From NCBI GenBank assembly GCA_030844565.1, contig JAUUNK010000114.1, positions 1 through 15,396 on the forward strand: a stretch of 15,396 nucleotides of DNA, in the 5' to 3' direction. This document shows, piece by piece, positions 8,532 through 15,396 of the stretch. The notes under the pieces are model-generated. The model was given only the letters and a program-made list of their open reading frames with translations, did no database searches and was not told the origin of the DNA. The first letter of the stretch is position 1, and every line of letters starts with the position of its first letter. The DNA comes from Bacteroides ovatus. GTDB lineage: Bacteria > Bacteroidota > Bacteroidia > Bacteroidales > Bacteroidaceae. The position numbers were made by a program, and so were the translations under genes.

Positions 8532-8792
8532 TCAAATCTCTATATCATCTATAGATGAACGTAACAATTGTACACGATGCTCCGCCATTGAATCTGAGAT
8601 GTTTTCAACAACTTGGAGTCGTTGAAACTCAGGTAGGGGGAATACATTCTTTTTGAACTCTTTGCGAATCTCATGACCAATAGCTTTACCATTCAGTGCG
8701 ATTGCTGCCATTGCCACATCAACAAAAGCCAAAGGCATAAATGCACCATCTTTCTCAACAATTGAGTTTTTCTTAATCAAATCAATTTTCAT
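8532..8792 (-). CDS. Unrecognised 86-residue protein; candidate modified-peptide precursor
   Basis: I do not recognise this family. It is a soluble, charged 86-residue protein without signal peptide or membrane segment. It contains no Cys, Trp, Tyr or Thr. Residues 17-45 look helical and include the Ala-rich stretch VAMAAIALNGKA (26-37). A basic patch (residues 43-48) and a short Pro-containing linker (FPLPEF, 51-56) follow, and the last 30 residues look like an amphipathic helix ending SSIDDIEI. It lies directly upstream of, and in the same direction as, a B12-binding radical SAM enzyme with 63 bases between them, so the two are probably co-transcribed. Size and position suit a RiPP precursor (leader plus core) or a small partner protein; neither is proven. 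The ATG at 8792 is the only good start. The gene has an orderly amino-acid composition, which supports real coding. Confidence 0.6.
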   Translation of the reverse strand: MKIDLIKKNSIVEKDGAFMPLAFVDVAMAAIALNGKAIGHEIRKEFKKNVFPLPEFQRLQVVENISDSMAEHRVQLLRSSIDDIEI

Positions 8793-8925
8793 AATTACGT
8801 GTTGTATTTAAATATATTACTATTCTTTACCGTTATAATATTTTTTATTAGCATCCAATTTTGATATATCGCATAGGGATATACGCCAGAAGGCGGTTAC
8901 CTATTAAATTTGTTCAAAAAAATAG
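8793..8925. promoter_or_regulatory. Upstream region of the radical SAM cassette (possible promoter)
   Basis: This stretch lies between the IS66 relic and the 86-residue gene. If the cassette has its own promoter, it should be here. Reading on the minus strand, tatattta about 16 bases before the ATG matches 7 of 8 positions of the Bacteroides -7 element (TAnnTTTG), but I see no matching -33 TTTG at the right distance, so the promoter call is weak. A short hairpin, cgcc-agaa-ggcg, is at 8884-8895. Confidence 0.25.
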
Positions 8926-9623
8926 TTAATTTTTAAAGCTTATTATTAGATCGATGATTATCGGCAGCAGATTTTCATAGTCTTTATGTCCGTTAACTAT
9001 TACCTGCGAAAACCTTTTAAAGTATTGCAAACTGGAAACACCCTGTATCCTGCAAGTGGATATGATGGTATGGTAGGCCGCCGAGACTCTGGTCATCTCA
9101 CCACTGTCAAAGAATAAGGAGGTCTTGCGCTCGACGGACAATGGGCGTATGAATGGTTCCGCAATGGAATTGTTGATTGTATAAGAACTGTCTTTGGAGT
9201 AAACAAAGAGTTGGGACCAAAAGGTATGAAGGTATTTCAGTACCTTCTCCATCAGATTACCTCTTGGCGAATGTACATCAGATAACATCGCATCCCGCTT
9301 GCTTTATATTTTTATTATTATCTTTTTAGCCCTAAGATTCTCACAACAAGCCTTCATCTGTTCGGTACTTAACTTACCTCATATTCGTCTTCGGGCTGAT
9401 AAAGTTCTCCAAAAGCCTCCAGGAAGAAAGCAACATCCCTATCTCCACCCTGCTCGGAAGCATATTTGAATTTAACCCGGACGTGAGCCAGACAACAAAG
9501 ATGTTGGGTATCCTCACGTTCGTCATCCAAATACATATAGACATTATAATCGTCTGACTGGAGTACCTTAAGCCTGAATAGAACCTCGTCAGCCCCGTCA
9601 AAGTCAACATAAAGTCTCCGATT
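8926..9623 (-). pseudogene. IS66-family transposase (TnpC) fragment, frameshifted
   Basis: This is the C-terminal part of an IS66 DDE transposase, no longer functional. The upstream segment (down to about 9369) reads LQSDDYNVYMYLDD, then HLCCLAHVRVKFKYA, the middle part of the catalytic domain. The frame then shifts: LSTEQMKACCENLRAKK continues in another frame, followed by a stop, and then the last segment (9288-8926) with SPRGNLMEKVLKYLHTFW, YTINNSIAEPFIRPLS and RVSAAYHTIISTCRIQG, the classic IS66 C-terminus. The conserved Arg after the catalytic Glu (normally AERxIRP) is Pro here. The N-terminal half of the protein is missing and the accessory gene fragment runs straight into it, so an internal deletion has removed tnpB and the front of tnpC. 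The identification rests on these motifs and is firm. Confidence 0.9.
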
Positions 9624-9959
9624 TTCCACGAGCTGTTTAAGACCATTGTGACTCAAATTCCGCTGCTAGATGTGGATACCATTGCTCATACGAATATCTA
9701 CCATAATACGCACCATCTCATGCGAGAGTGCAGGCAGAGTTTCTGTAGACTTCGACATTGGCTCCTCCGGTTGACCGGAATCCTACTGAGCCTCAGCTTT
9801 CACTGGGACTAATTTTGTTGTGTGTATCTCTGTACCATTTCTCAAACAGGTTATAAAGTACTTCATTTCTCAAACAAAATGTCTGGATAGACTCTTGCTA
9901 GTCACCCCTTCCGAGTTGCAGCGGAAGAAGTAATTTTCAAAATCGCTGTTGCTATACAT
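9624..9959 (-). pseudogene. IS66 accessory ORF1 (TnpA-like) remnant
   Basis: This is a decayed copy of the small first gene of IS66 elements, whose product is a helix-turn-helix accessory protein. Reading from the ATG at 9959, one frame gives MYSNSDFENYFFRCNSEGVT. The next frame continues with FCLRNEVLYNLFEKWYRDTH, and the first frame resumes with PALSHEMVRIMVDIRMSNGI, a stop codon, and QRNLSHNGLKQLVE, which matches the end of the ORF1 family. At least two frame changes and two in-frame stops (TAG) are present. It joins the transposase fragment directly, without the tnpB gene expected between them. Confidence 0.75.
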
Positions 9960-10082
9960 ATTAATCGGTTTTGGATTACAGCAACAAATATCTATATTTG
10001 GTTTGGAGTATGCTATACGTCATTCTTGGACGCTAACATATAGGATTCACAAGAGTGAGTGATAAACCCCAAAAATAGAATA

Positions 10083-11303
10083 CTAGTTAAATAATGAAGA
10101 AAGACTTTTTACATACAATTCAGCAACGTTTTTATCTGACAAAGCGCAAGCTGTTGCCTGGGCATTAATAGATATTCTATTACGTTCTTCCCGGGTTAAT
10201 CTATTTATTCTAATTATAGTTCTAGACAGTTCATCTGCATCACCCGCCTTACAAAGAAAGCCATTCACACCATCAATTATAATACCCTCCATACCTTCAT
10301 TTTTAGAAGCAATTGTAATACATCCTAATGCCATTGCCTCCAAATAAACGAGTCCAAAAGTCTCTTCCTCACTAATCATAACAAAGCAATCAGATATAGA
10401 TACAATTTTAGGGACTTCCTCACGAGGTAAATATCCATGAAAGGTAACTTTATCATACCACCTATTTTCACGTACAAAACTCATAAGTTTTTTCCTTAAA
10501 ATACCATCCCCAACAAAATCTAAATGAAAGTCCACCATAGCCGTCATTTTCAATGCTTCCAATACTTTATGAGGATATTTTCTTTTTATAAATGAGCCTA
10601 CATAAACAAATCTAGAGATGGGATATTGAAAATCTCTTTTTGGTATCTTTGATAAAAAGAAAGCTGGTACTCCACTATAACATATAAAAGTATTTTTTCT
10701 CTCCCCTACAAAATCTTCAAACTCTTTTTTTATCGGTAAGGACCGAAATCCCCATAAGTCTATTTTTTTTATTTGTTCATTATAATTATTAGCTACATAT
10801 TTTAGCATGCCAAGATTCTGTTTATGAACAACAATACATGTTTTTGAAGTGGGATAAAAATTGTCTCGCAGCGCATTTATTATTTCTAAATGAGGATAGA
10901 AATTATGGGCAACAATAAAATCTGGGATAAACTTTTGCTGTTTACAATAATTATGTATCTTATCTATTTGTTTTAGAAGATTAAAAGTAGGAACTTTACC
11001 ACGGGGAAAGGGCTTATATAAAGGCATCCTCATTATCTTTACCCCTTCCAATTCATATTCTTTATCCTCTTTTATATACGTCGTAGTTACAGAAGTATTA
11101 AACCTACTTGCTAACAAATTCTTAGTCAAGGTAGCTATCCAATGTAATAATCGAAAATAAATAGGATAATTAAATATAATATATACCTCATATCCCATTT
11201 TTACCCATTCCCGTGCAAAATAATGGACAACATTTGTATTATTAGCAATTTGAATATCTGGAGCTGGATAATTAGATGCTAATAATAATATCTTATTTTT
11301 CAT
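10083..11303 (-). CDS. Family 4 glycosyltransferase
   Basis: This is a retaining GT-B glycosyltransferase that would add a sugar to the growing repeat unit at the cytoplasmic face of the inner membrane. Among its 406 residues, the N-terminal acceptor domain opens with ILLLASNYPAP and the C-terminal donor domain begins at FVYVGSFIKRKYP (232-244). The later landmarks are DFVGDGILRKKL (262-273), the FHGYLPREEVP stretch (288-298) and the family EX7E motif, Glu314 to Glu322 in EETFGLVYLEAMALG. Its start follows the Ugd stop with a single base between, so the two are coupled; UDP-glucuronate as donor is possible, but the sequence does not show it. The gene ends about 45 bases from the IS66 relic and is intact. 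Confidence 0.9.
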   Translation of the reverse strand: MKNKILLLASNYPAPDIQIANNTNVVHYFAREWVKMGYEVYIIFNYPIYFRLLHWIATLTKNLLASRFNTSVTTTYIKEDKEYELEGVKIMRMPLYKPFPRGKVPTFNLLKQIDKIHNYCKQQKFIPDFIVAHNFYPHLEIINALRDNFYPTSKTCIVVHKQNLGMLKYVANNYNEQIKKIDLWGFRSLPIKKEFEDFVGERKNTFICYSGVPAFFLSKIPKRDFQYPISRFVYVGSFIKRKYPHKVLEALKMTAMVDFHLDFVGDGILRKKLMSFVRENRWYDKVTFHGYLPREEVPKIVSISDCFVMISEEETFGLVYLEAMALGCITIASKNEGMEGIIIDGVNGFLCKAGDADELSRTIIRINRLTREERNRISINAQATACALSDKNVAELYVKSLSSLFN

Positions 11304-11304
11304 T

Positions 11305-12621
11305 TCAGGACCGACCTATACAATAATATTTAATACCCAGATTTTCTAGTTCTTCAGCATCATATACATTACGCCCGTCAATAACAAGAGGAGTATGCAT
11401 TGTTTTTAAGATGACTCCCCAACTAGGCAACCTAAATTGTTTCCATTCGGTCAACATTAATAAGGCATCTGCATTTAAAACCGCATCGTACATATCTGTA
11501 GCATATTCTACACAATCTCCAATACGCCGTTTACATTCATCTATTGCCACAGGATCATAAACACGAATTACACACCCAGCTTTTAGTAGTAAATCTATAA
11601 TTACTAAAGAAGTAGCCTCGCGCATATCATCTGTTTCGGGTTTAAAGGCTAATCCCCATAAAGCAATTCTTTTTCCCTTCAAGTCACCATTATAATAACT
11701 AGAAAGTTTATTGTATAATACATGTTTTTGTTTTTCATTCACCTCTTCAACTGCCTTTAAAACATGCATATCATATCCATTCTTTTCTGCCGTTTTTATC
11801 AAAGCTTTAACATCCTTCGGAAAACAGCTTCCTCCATAACCACATCCCGGATATAAAAATTTACCACCTATCCTACTATCGCTACCTATCCCTTTACGTA
11901 CCATATTGACGTCTGCTCCAACTAATTCACAAAGATTTGCAATATCATTCATAAAGCTTATACGAGTAGCTAACATAGAATTTGCTGCATACTTTATCAT
12001 CTCCGCAGAAGGTATATCTGTAAAAAGAACTCTAAAATTATTCAACAAGAAAGGACGATAAAGTTTAGTCATCAAGCTCTTTGCCCGTTCAGACTCTACT
12101 CCCACAACTACTCGATCCGGGCTCATAAAGTCTTTAATTGCTGCCCCTTCTTTCAGAAATTCAGGATTAGAGGCTACATCAAATTCTATGTCAACTCCTC
12201 TTTTTTTCAGTTCTTCTTGAATCGCAGCTTTAACCTTTTGAGCAGTTCCAACAGGAACCGTAGATTTAGTGACTAGCACAATATATTTATTTATATTTCT
12301 CCCCACAGTACGAGCCACCTCCAACACATATTTTAAATCTGCACTTCCATCTTCGTCAGGAGGAGTACCTACTGCACTAAAAACTATTTCTACTTCATCT
12401 AAACAAGTTGTTAAATCTGTTGTAAAATTCAAACGACCTTCCCGATGGTTTCTTTGTACCATTTCATCCAACCCCGGTTCATAAATAGGCACTCGTCCCT
12501 GAATCAAGGCTGCAATTTTTTCCTCATTTATATCAACGCATGTTACGTTTACTCCCATTTCAGCAAAACAAGCACCGGAGACTAATCCGACATAGCCTGT
12601 TCCAACAATTGCTATATTCAT
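11305..12621 (-). CDS. ugd: UDP-glucose 6-dehydrogenase
   Basis: This enzyme oxidises UDP-glucose to UDP-glucuronate with two NAD in the cytoplasm, supplying uronic acid units or precursors derived from them. The 438-residue protein has the N-terminal Rossmann motif GTGYVG at 7-12, KSTVPVGT at 119-126, NPEFLKEG at 152-159 and the catalytic Cys266 in GYGGSCFPKDV. The C-terminal domain carries ALWGLAFKPETDDMREA (starting near residue 328), the standard UDP-binding signature. Length and all key residues are normal. It follows the polymerase gene by 36 bases and is coupled to the family 4 glycosyltransferase by a one-base gap. Confidence 0.96.
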   Translation of the reverse strand: MNIAIVGTGYVGLVSGACFAEMGVNVTCVDINEEKIAALIQGRVPIYEPGLDEMVQRNHREGRLNFTTDLTTCLDEVEIVFSAVGTPPDEDGSADLKYVLEVARTVGRNINKYIVLVTKSTVPVGTAQKVKAAIQEELKKRGVDIEFDVASNPEFLKEGAAIKDFMSPDRVVVGVESERAKSLMTKLYRPFLLNNFRVLFTDIPSAEMIKYAANSMLATRISFMNDIANLCELVGADVNMVRKGIGSDSRIGGKFLYPGCGYGGSCFPKDVKALIKTAEKNGYDMHVLKAVEEVNEKQKHVLYNKLSSYYNGDLKGKRIALWGLAFKPETDDMREATSLVIIDLLLKAGCVIRVYDPVAIDECKRRIGDCVEYATDMYDAVLNADALLMLTEWKQFRLPSWGVILKTMHTPLVIDGRNVYDAEELENLGIKYYCIGRS

Positions 12622-12657
12622 TATTACTATATAAAAAGATAATTAAAAAGGTTTTTC

Positions 12658-13860
12658 TTACAAAAGATAGAAATAAAAAGGATATAAAAAATATTCATTC
12701 GCACAAGTATAGTTCCATTCAGACATACTTATATTATAAACATTCCAGAAAATAAAGAGAGAGATACAAGCCATTCTTAAAATGAAAACATGGATTTTCA
12801 CCGCTTTTATAAAAAAACAAAAGAAAAAAGGAGTCAAAAGCCAAAAAATAAAATTATACCTGAGCTGTAACTCCGGCTGATCCACATTTATCAGAATAAA
12901 TAAAAGAAGAAAAAGTGTAATATTAAAAAAATATACAAATCTTGGATCATTAGCGTACCTTCTGTTAAATACATATATAATACCGAAGTCAATTAACACT
13001 AAAATAACTGAATAAAACAATTGAAACATCGGTAATGTCGTTTCATAAGTAGTACCCAGTGCTACTTTATTTACTAAATAAAATAAAAAGGTTCCTGTAA
13101 AAAAAGGTAATATAAGAATTGCTATATACTTCATACATAATAAAAAGATGATACCTACTAAATAAAACACACCATTCTTTAAATTTATTCTTTCTCTAAA
13201 TTTACCCCACATAATAAAAGGGATGAAAAAAACAGTAGAAGTATGAATCAATATTGCCACAATTATTAACCACCAGTTTATCTTCCCTTCACATATCCTT
13301 TTACATACCACATAAAGCATAATAGAAGTTGCCAAAAATTGCCTTACCAAGTGTACAGAAAGAGCATAAATATAAGGGAAAAAGAATAAAAGGAAACAAC
13401 AAAATATTATTTCTATTCCATTTAATTTCATTTTTTTTGCTAGTAAAAATAATGCTTTAAATAAAAATATGTAGGAACATAAACTTATTATAAAAATAAA
13501 AATCTTTTCATTATTTCCTCCAATCCGATATATAAAATAGACAAAACATTGATATAACACCTCTTTTCCCCCCGTCAATAATCCAATATAATCCCTAAAA
13601 GACAATCTTCCTGCCATTAAATAAAAATCAACATACCACCGTAAATCATTTTCAGGTATTTTAGTGGAGTTATATAATGAAATGAAAATAATAACAAGAA
13701 ATCCCCACAAGGAAATATATTTTTGTCGATAGACTTTATCATGCATCAACAATACAGTTATATATATCAATGACAACAAACTGTTCAAACAAAAAAATAC
13801 TACAAAAATGCTAGGTATCAAATAGCGATCTAGAAAACTACTATTGCTTCTTATATACAT
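12658..13860 (-). CDS. wzy: EpsG/Wzy-type polysaccharide polymerase
   Basis: This is an integral inner-membrane protein that would join lipid-linked repeat units on the periplasmic side. The 400 residues contain about ten hydrophobic segments, the first at roughly 15-40. Features typical of the EpsG family are present: the acidic, aromatic loop NDLRWYVDFY (71-80), GGKEVLYQ (97-104), the HLVRQFLATSIMLY helix with Arg173-Gln174, and IHTSTVFFIP (205-214). Sequence conservation among Wzy proteins is low, so the identification rests on topology plus these motifs. The gene is extremely AT-rich (18 percent GC in the sample 13381-13440). No flippase gene (wzx) is in the window; it would be expected upstream. 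The symbol denotes the functional class. Confidence 0.82.
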   Translation of the reverse strand: MYIRSNSSFLDRYLIPSIFVVFFCLNSLLSLIYITVLLMHDKVYRQKYISLWGFLVIIFISLYNSTKIPENDLRWYVDFYLMAGRLSFRDYIGLLTGGKEVLYQCFVYFIYRIGGNNEKIFIFIISLCSYIFLFKALFLLAKKMKLNGIEIIFCCFLLFFFPYIYALSVHLVRQFLATSIMLYVVCKRICEGKINWWLIIVAILIHTSTVFFIPFIMWGKFRERINLKNGVFYLVGIIFLLCMKYIAILILPFFTGTFLFYLVNKVALGTTYETTLPMFQLFYSVILVLIDFGIIYVFNRRYANDPRFVYFFNITLFLLLFILINVDQPELQLRYNFIFWLLTPFFFCFFIKAVKIHVFILRMACISLFIFWNVYNISMSEWNYTCANEYFLYPFYFYLL

Positions 13861-13903
13861 TTCTAACTGTTATATGAAATACATTCAAACACACCATATT
13901 CAA

Positions 13904-14749
13904 TTATTTTCCTCTTATTTTAAGATATAAAAAATCGGGTAAAATAGTAATTAATAAAGTTTTCATAAAATAACACCCTGACAAAAAGATTCCAAGATGA
14001 TGTTTTCTATTAAAATAGTAATTAATAAAAGGATTATCAACAAAGGGAGAATTAAAAAGAGAATAAAAACGTTTTACCACATTTTGACCTAAAATGCGCC
14101 CTCTAGAAAAAGATATTGGATTTTTCTTGCTTTCTCCTACATATTGAGTAGTTGATACCACAGAAATGTTATTTTCAAGAGCCATAAGTCCATAATCATA
14201 GTCTCCTTTAATATGTATAAATCGACTATCTAATAAACCTATTTTATCAACAACAAAAGAAGGTACCAAAACAAAATTTCCATTCATTAAATATATTTTC
14301 TGTATACTTTTGTTTGGATAAATAGGGATTCCTTGTTTATCTTTTCCTCCATAAGTAAATTCCTTTGTATGAGGGTCACAAAAACAACCACAGACTACGG
14401 CTTGAAAATCCATTTCACTCGCACAATTATAAAGTTCAATAAAAGCATTCTTATACAAGTGATTATCGTCGTTTACCCACACATAAGCATCGTATTTAGT
14501 TCTTTCAATAGCTTTACGCCAAGAATTGAGCATTCCTCTATTCCAATACAAGTTACCAGAGGATTTACTAAGATGTACCTGGGGATACAAAGAACTTATT
14601 GCCTCAAAAGTTCCATCTGTAGAAAAATCATCTGTTAAATAGATTTCAAAATTAATACCCTCTGGATAATCCAAAGCATATAATTCCTTTAAACAATTTA
14701 AAGTATTTTCTTTACGATTATAAGTAGTAATTAAATAAGCAATATTCAT
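13904..14749 (-). CDS. Family 2 glycosyltransferase
   Basis: This is a GT-A glycosyltransferase acting at the cytoplasmic face of the membrane. The 281-residue protein has LITTYNRKENTL at 6-17, the nucleotide-binding DDFSTDGT at 40-47, GNLYWNRGMLNSW at 65-77, the metal-binding NDDN at 93-96, GNFVLVP at 157-163 and GDYDYGLMA at 182-190. The GNLYWNRG and GDYDYGLMA forms place it near the capsular glycosyltransferases that resemble WcaA or rhamnosyl/galactosyl transferases, but the donor sugar cannot be read from the sequence. It lies 43 bases upstream of the polymerase gene and about 380 bases downstream of the acetyltransferase. The C-terminal 30 residues are hydrophobic and may contact the membrane. 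Confidence 0.9.
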   Translation of the reverse strand: MNIAYLITTYNRKENTLNCLKELYALDYPEGINFEIYLTDDFSTDGTFEAISSLYPQVHLSKSSGNLYWNRGMLNSWRKAIERTKYDAYVWVNDDNHLYKNAFIELYNCASEMDFQAVVCGCFCDPHTKEFTYGGKDKQGIPIYPNKSIQKIYLMNGNFVLVPSFVVDKIGLLDSRFIHIKGDYDYGLMALENNISVVSTTQYVGESKKNPISFSRGRILGQNVVKRFYSLFNSPFVDNPFINYYFNRKHHLGIFLSGCYFMKTLLITILPDFLYLKIRGK

Positions 14750-15127
14750 CGTATAGACTTTATAATAAATTTGTATTAATAAATATCTTTAGAGCTCTAC
14801 TAATTAACTAACGCAATTTATAAATACATGCTGGAATATCTTACATTATAGTACATTTTTATTATCCAGTAAAAAATAACTAATGAGCCCTAAATATACA
14901 TTTAATTTTACCGATATTTCACCCTGTTAGCATCAAGAAATTTACTTTTCTGGTTCTCTAAGTACCTTCACTTAAATATGAAAATAGCTACCTATATTAT
15001 CAAGATATGCCCAATTATATATTAAGATATGCCCAATTTTCCACTATAAATATTAACATATAGTCAAATATTAGCTACAAGAAATGAGAGTTATTATGAT
15101 TACACTTCAAATTTATATCATTATGAT
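14750..15127. other. 378-base AT-rich gap without a gene
   Basis: No coding region that I can support is visible on either strand. The stretch separates the acetyltransferase from the glycosyltransferase and contains a 15-base direct repeat at 15002-15038. No clear hairpin with a T-run and no exact Bacteroides promoter pair was found. Such a gap in a packed capsule operon often marks a cassette boundary or an extra promoter; here that is inference. Confidence 0.45.
15002..15038. repeat. 15-base direct repeat, two copies, period 22
   Basis: The sequence aagatatgcccaatt occurs at 15002-15016 and again, unchanged, at 15024-15038, with AT-rich bases between. The start-to-start distance is 22 bases, about two helical turns, which would put both copies on the same face of the DNA. 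It could be a binding site or simply a local duplication. Confidence 0.7.
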
Positions 15128-15396
15128 CTATTTTTTTATTACTCTACACGGATTCCCTGCAGCTATACAATCTGAAGGTATTTTTCCTGTAACTACACTT
15201 CCTGCACCGATTATAGTCCGTGCGCCAATATGTACTCCTTTTAAAATGATACTCCGAGTACCTATTAACACATCATCTTCAATAACTATATCTGCATTTT
15301 TCTTTTGCTTCATATCTAAGGCAGGGTTTCTTCTTTCTAAGAAATTTAAGGAATGAGCATCACTATCCATAATGATACAATCTCCCCCTACTTTTA
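15128..15396 (-). CDS. Hexapeptide-repeat O-acetyltransferase, 3' part only
   Basis: This is the C-terminal end of a left-handed beta-helix acyltransferase that would transfer an acetyl group from acetyl-CoA to a sugar. The reading frame is open to the window edge: the codons before the internal ATG at 15370 give KVGGDCII, continuing into MDSDAHSLNF, so that ATG is not the true start. Hexapeptide repeats follow (IVIEDDVLIG, IILKGVHIG, TIIGAGSVV), then the closing AAGNPCRVIKK, typical of the family (PAKVIKK-like end). The His in SDAHS fits the catalytic His of this family. About 88 codons are visible; a full protein would be roughly 180-220 residues. It probably decorates the polysaccharide, but serine or other acceptors cannot be excluded. 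Confidence 0.88.
   Translation of the reverse strand, partial: KVGGDCIIMDSDAHSLNFLERRNPALDMKQKKNADIVIEDDVLIGTRSIILKGVHIGARTIIGAGSVVTGKIPSDCIAAGNPCRVIKK

Larger units (their letters stand above)
8896..10037 (-). mobile_element. IS66-family element relic with internal deletion
   Basis: The element holds the ORF1 remnant and the transposase fragment, both on the minus strand. A full IS66 is about 2.5 kb; this relic is about 1.1 kb. The right boundary is tentative: on the minus strand the sequence from 10037 starts GTTAGCGTCC, which resembles an IS66 terminal repeat. On the left only gtta at 8896-8899 fits, a weak match. The 8 bases outside each proposed end (agaaggcg and atatagga) are not a target duplication. 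The relic is certain; the exact ends are not. Confidence 0.6.

Noticed and set aside
8884..8895. Hairpin cgcc-agaa-ggcg as a terminator
   Set aside because: The stem is only 4 base pairs and no T-run follows on either strand.
9374..9646. 90-codon frame overlapping the IS66 fragment
   Set aside because: It is the alternative frame of the transposase fragment; only the other frame carries IS66 motifs.
14750..15127. Invertible promoter of the kind that controls Bacteroides capsules
   Set aside because: No pair of long inverted repeats was seen flanking any intergenic stretch; only a direct repeat is present. Such a switch would be expected upstream of the window.
15084..15356. 90-codon plus-strand frame at the right edge
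   Set aside because: It is antisense to the hexapeptide acetyltransferase, whose repeats are unmistakable.
1..15396. CRISPR array, tRNA or rRNA genes
   Set aside because: No regularly spaced repeat series and no recognisable tRNA or rRNA sequence was found by reading; a covariance-model scan was not possible here.

Overview
The window reads as the downstream part of a capsular or exopolysaccharide biosynthesis locus from a Bacteroidales bacterium, most likely a Bacteroides-type gut anaerobe. The reasons are: a long one-direction gene run (all real genes are on the minus strand), tightly packed or overlapping genes without strong Shine-Dalgarno sequences, a terminal dTDP-rhamnose block, a relic of a Bacteroidales-like IS66 element, and a YjbH-type outer-membrane protein. 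The species cannot be fixed from this sequence alone. Transcription runs from right to left, so the first genes of the locus (regulators, flippase, initiating transferase) would lie beyond position 15396.

Layout in transcription order. (1) 15396-15128: the 3' end of a hexapeptide-repeat O-acetyltransferase, then about 380 bases without a gene that hold a short direct repeat. (2) 14749-10083: a very AT-rich assembly block with a family 2 glycosyltransferase, an EpsG/Wzy-type polymerase, UDP-glucose dehydrogenase and a family 4 glycosyltransferase. (3) About 10037-8926: an internally deleted, stop-ridden IS66 relic. (4) 8792-6702: a two-gene cassette with an unrecognised 86-residue protein and a B12-binding radical SAM enzyme whose C-terminus looks like a PqqD-type winged helix. 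(5) 6701-6238: an AT-rich stretch with no gene. (6) 6237-3638: an NAD-dependent sugar epimerase/dehydratase, a WbbL-like family 2 glycosyltransferase and a YjbH-like outer-membrane protein. (7) 3605-138: rfbA-rfbC-rfbD-rfbB, the complete dTDP-L-rhamnose pathway, visibly richer in GC than the rest.

How the genes work together. RfbA, RfbB, RfbC and RfbD make dTDP-L-rhamnose and Ugd makes UDP-glucuronate. The three glycosyltransferases would build a repeat unit on a lipid carrier, the Wzy-like protein would polymerise it, and the acetyltransferase could decorate it. A repeat unit containing rhamnose and uronic acid is an inference from the enzyme set.

The part least explained by capsule biology is the radical SAM cassette. 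A short open reading frame directly upstream of a B12-radical SAM enzyme with a PqqD-like end is the architecture expected of a ribosomally made, post-translationally modified peptide (RiPP) system. It sits beside transposon debris inside a polysaccharide operon. This is the best candidate for an undescribed system here, but the RiPP reading is inference.
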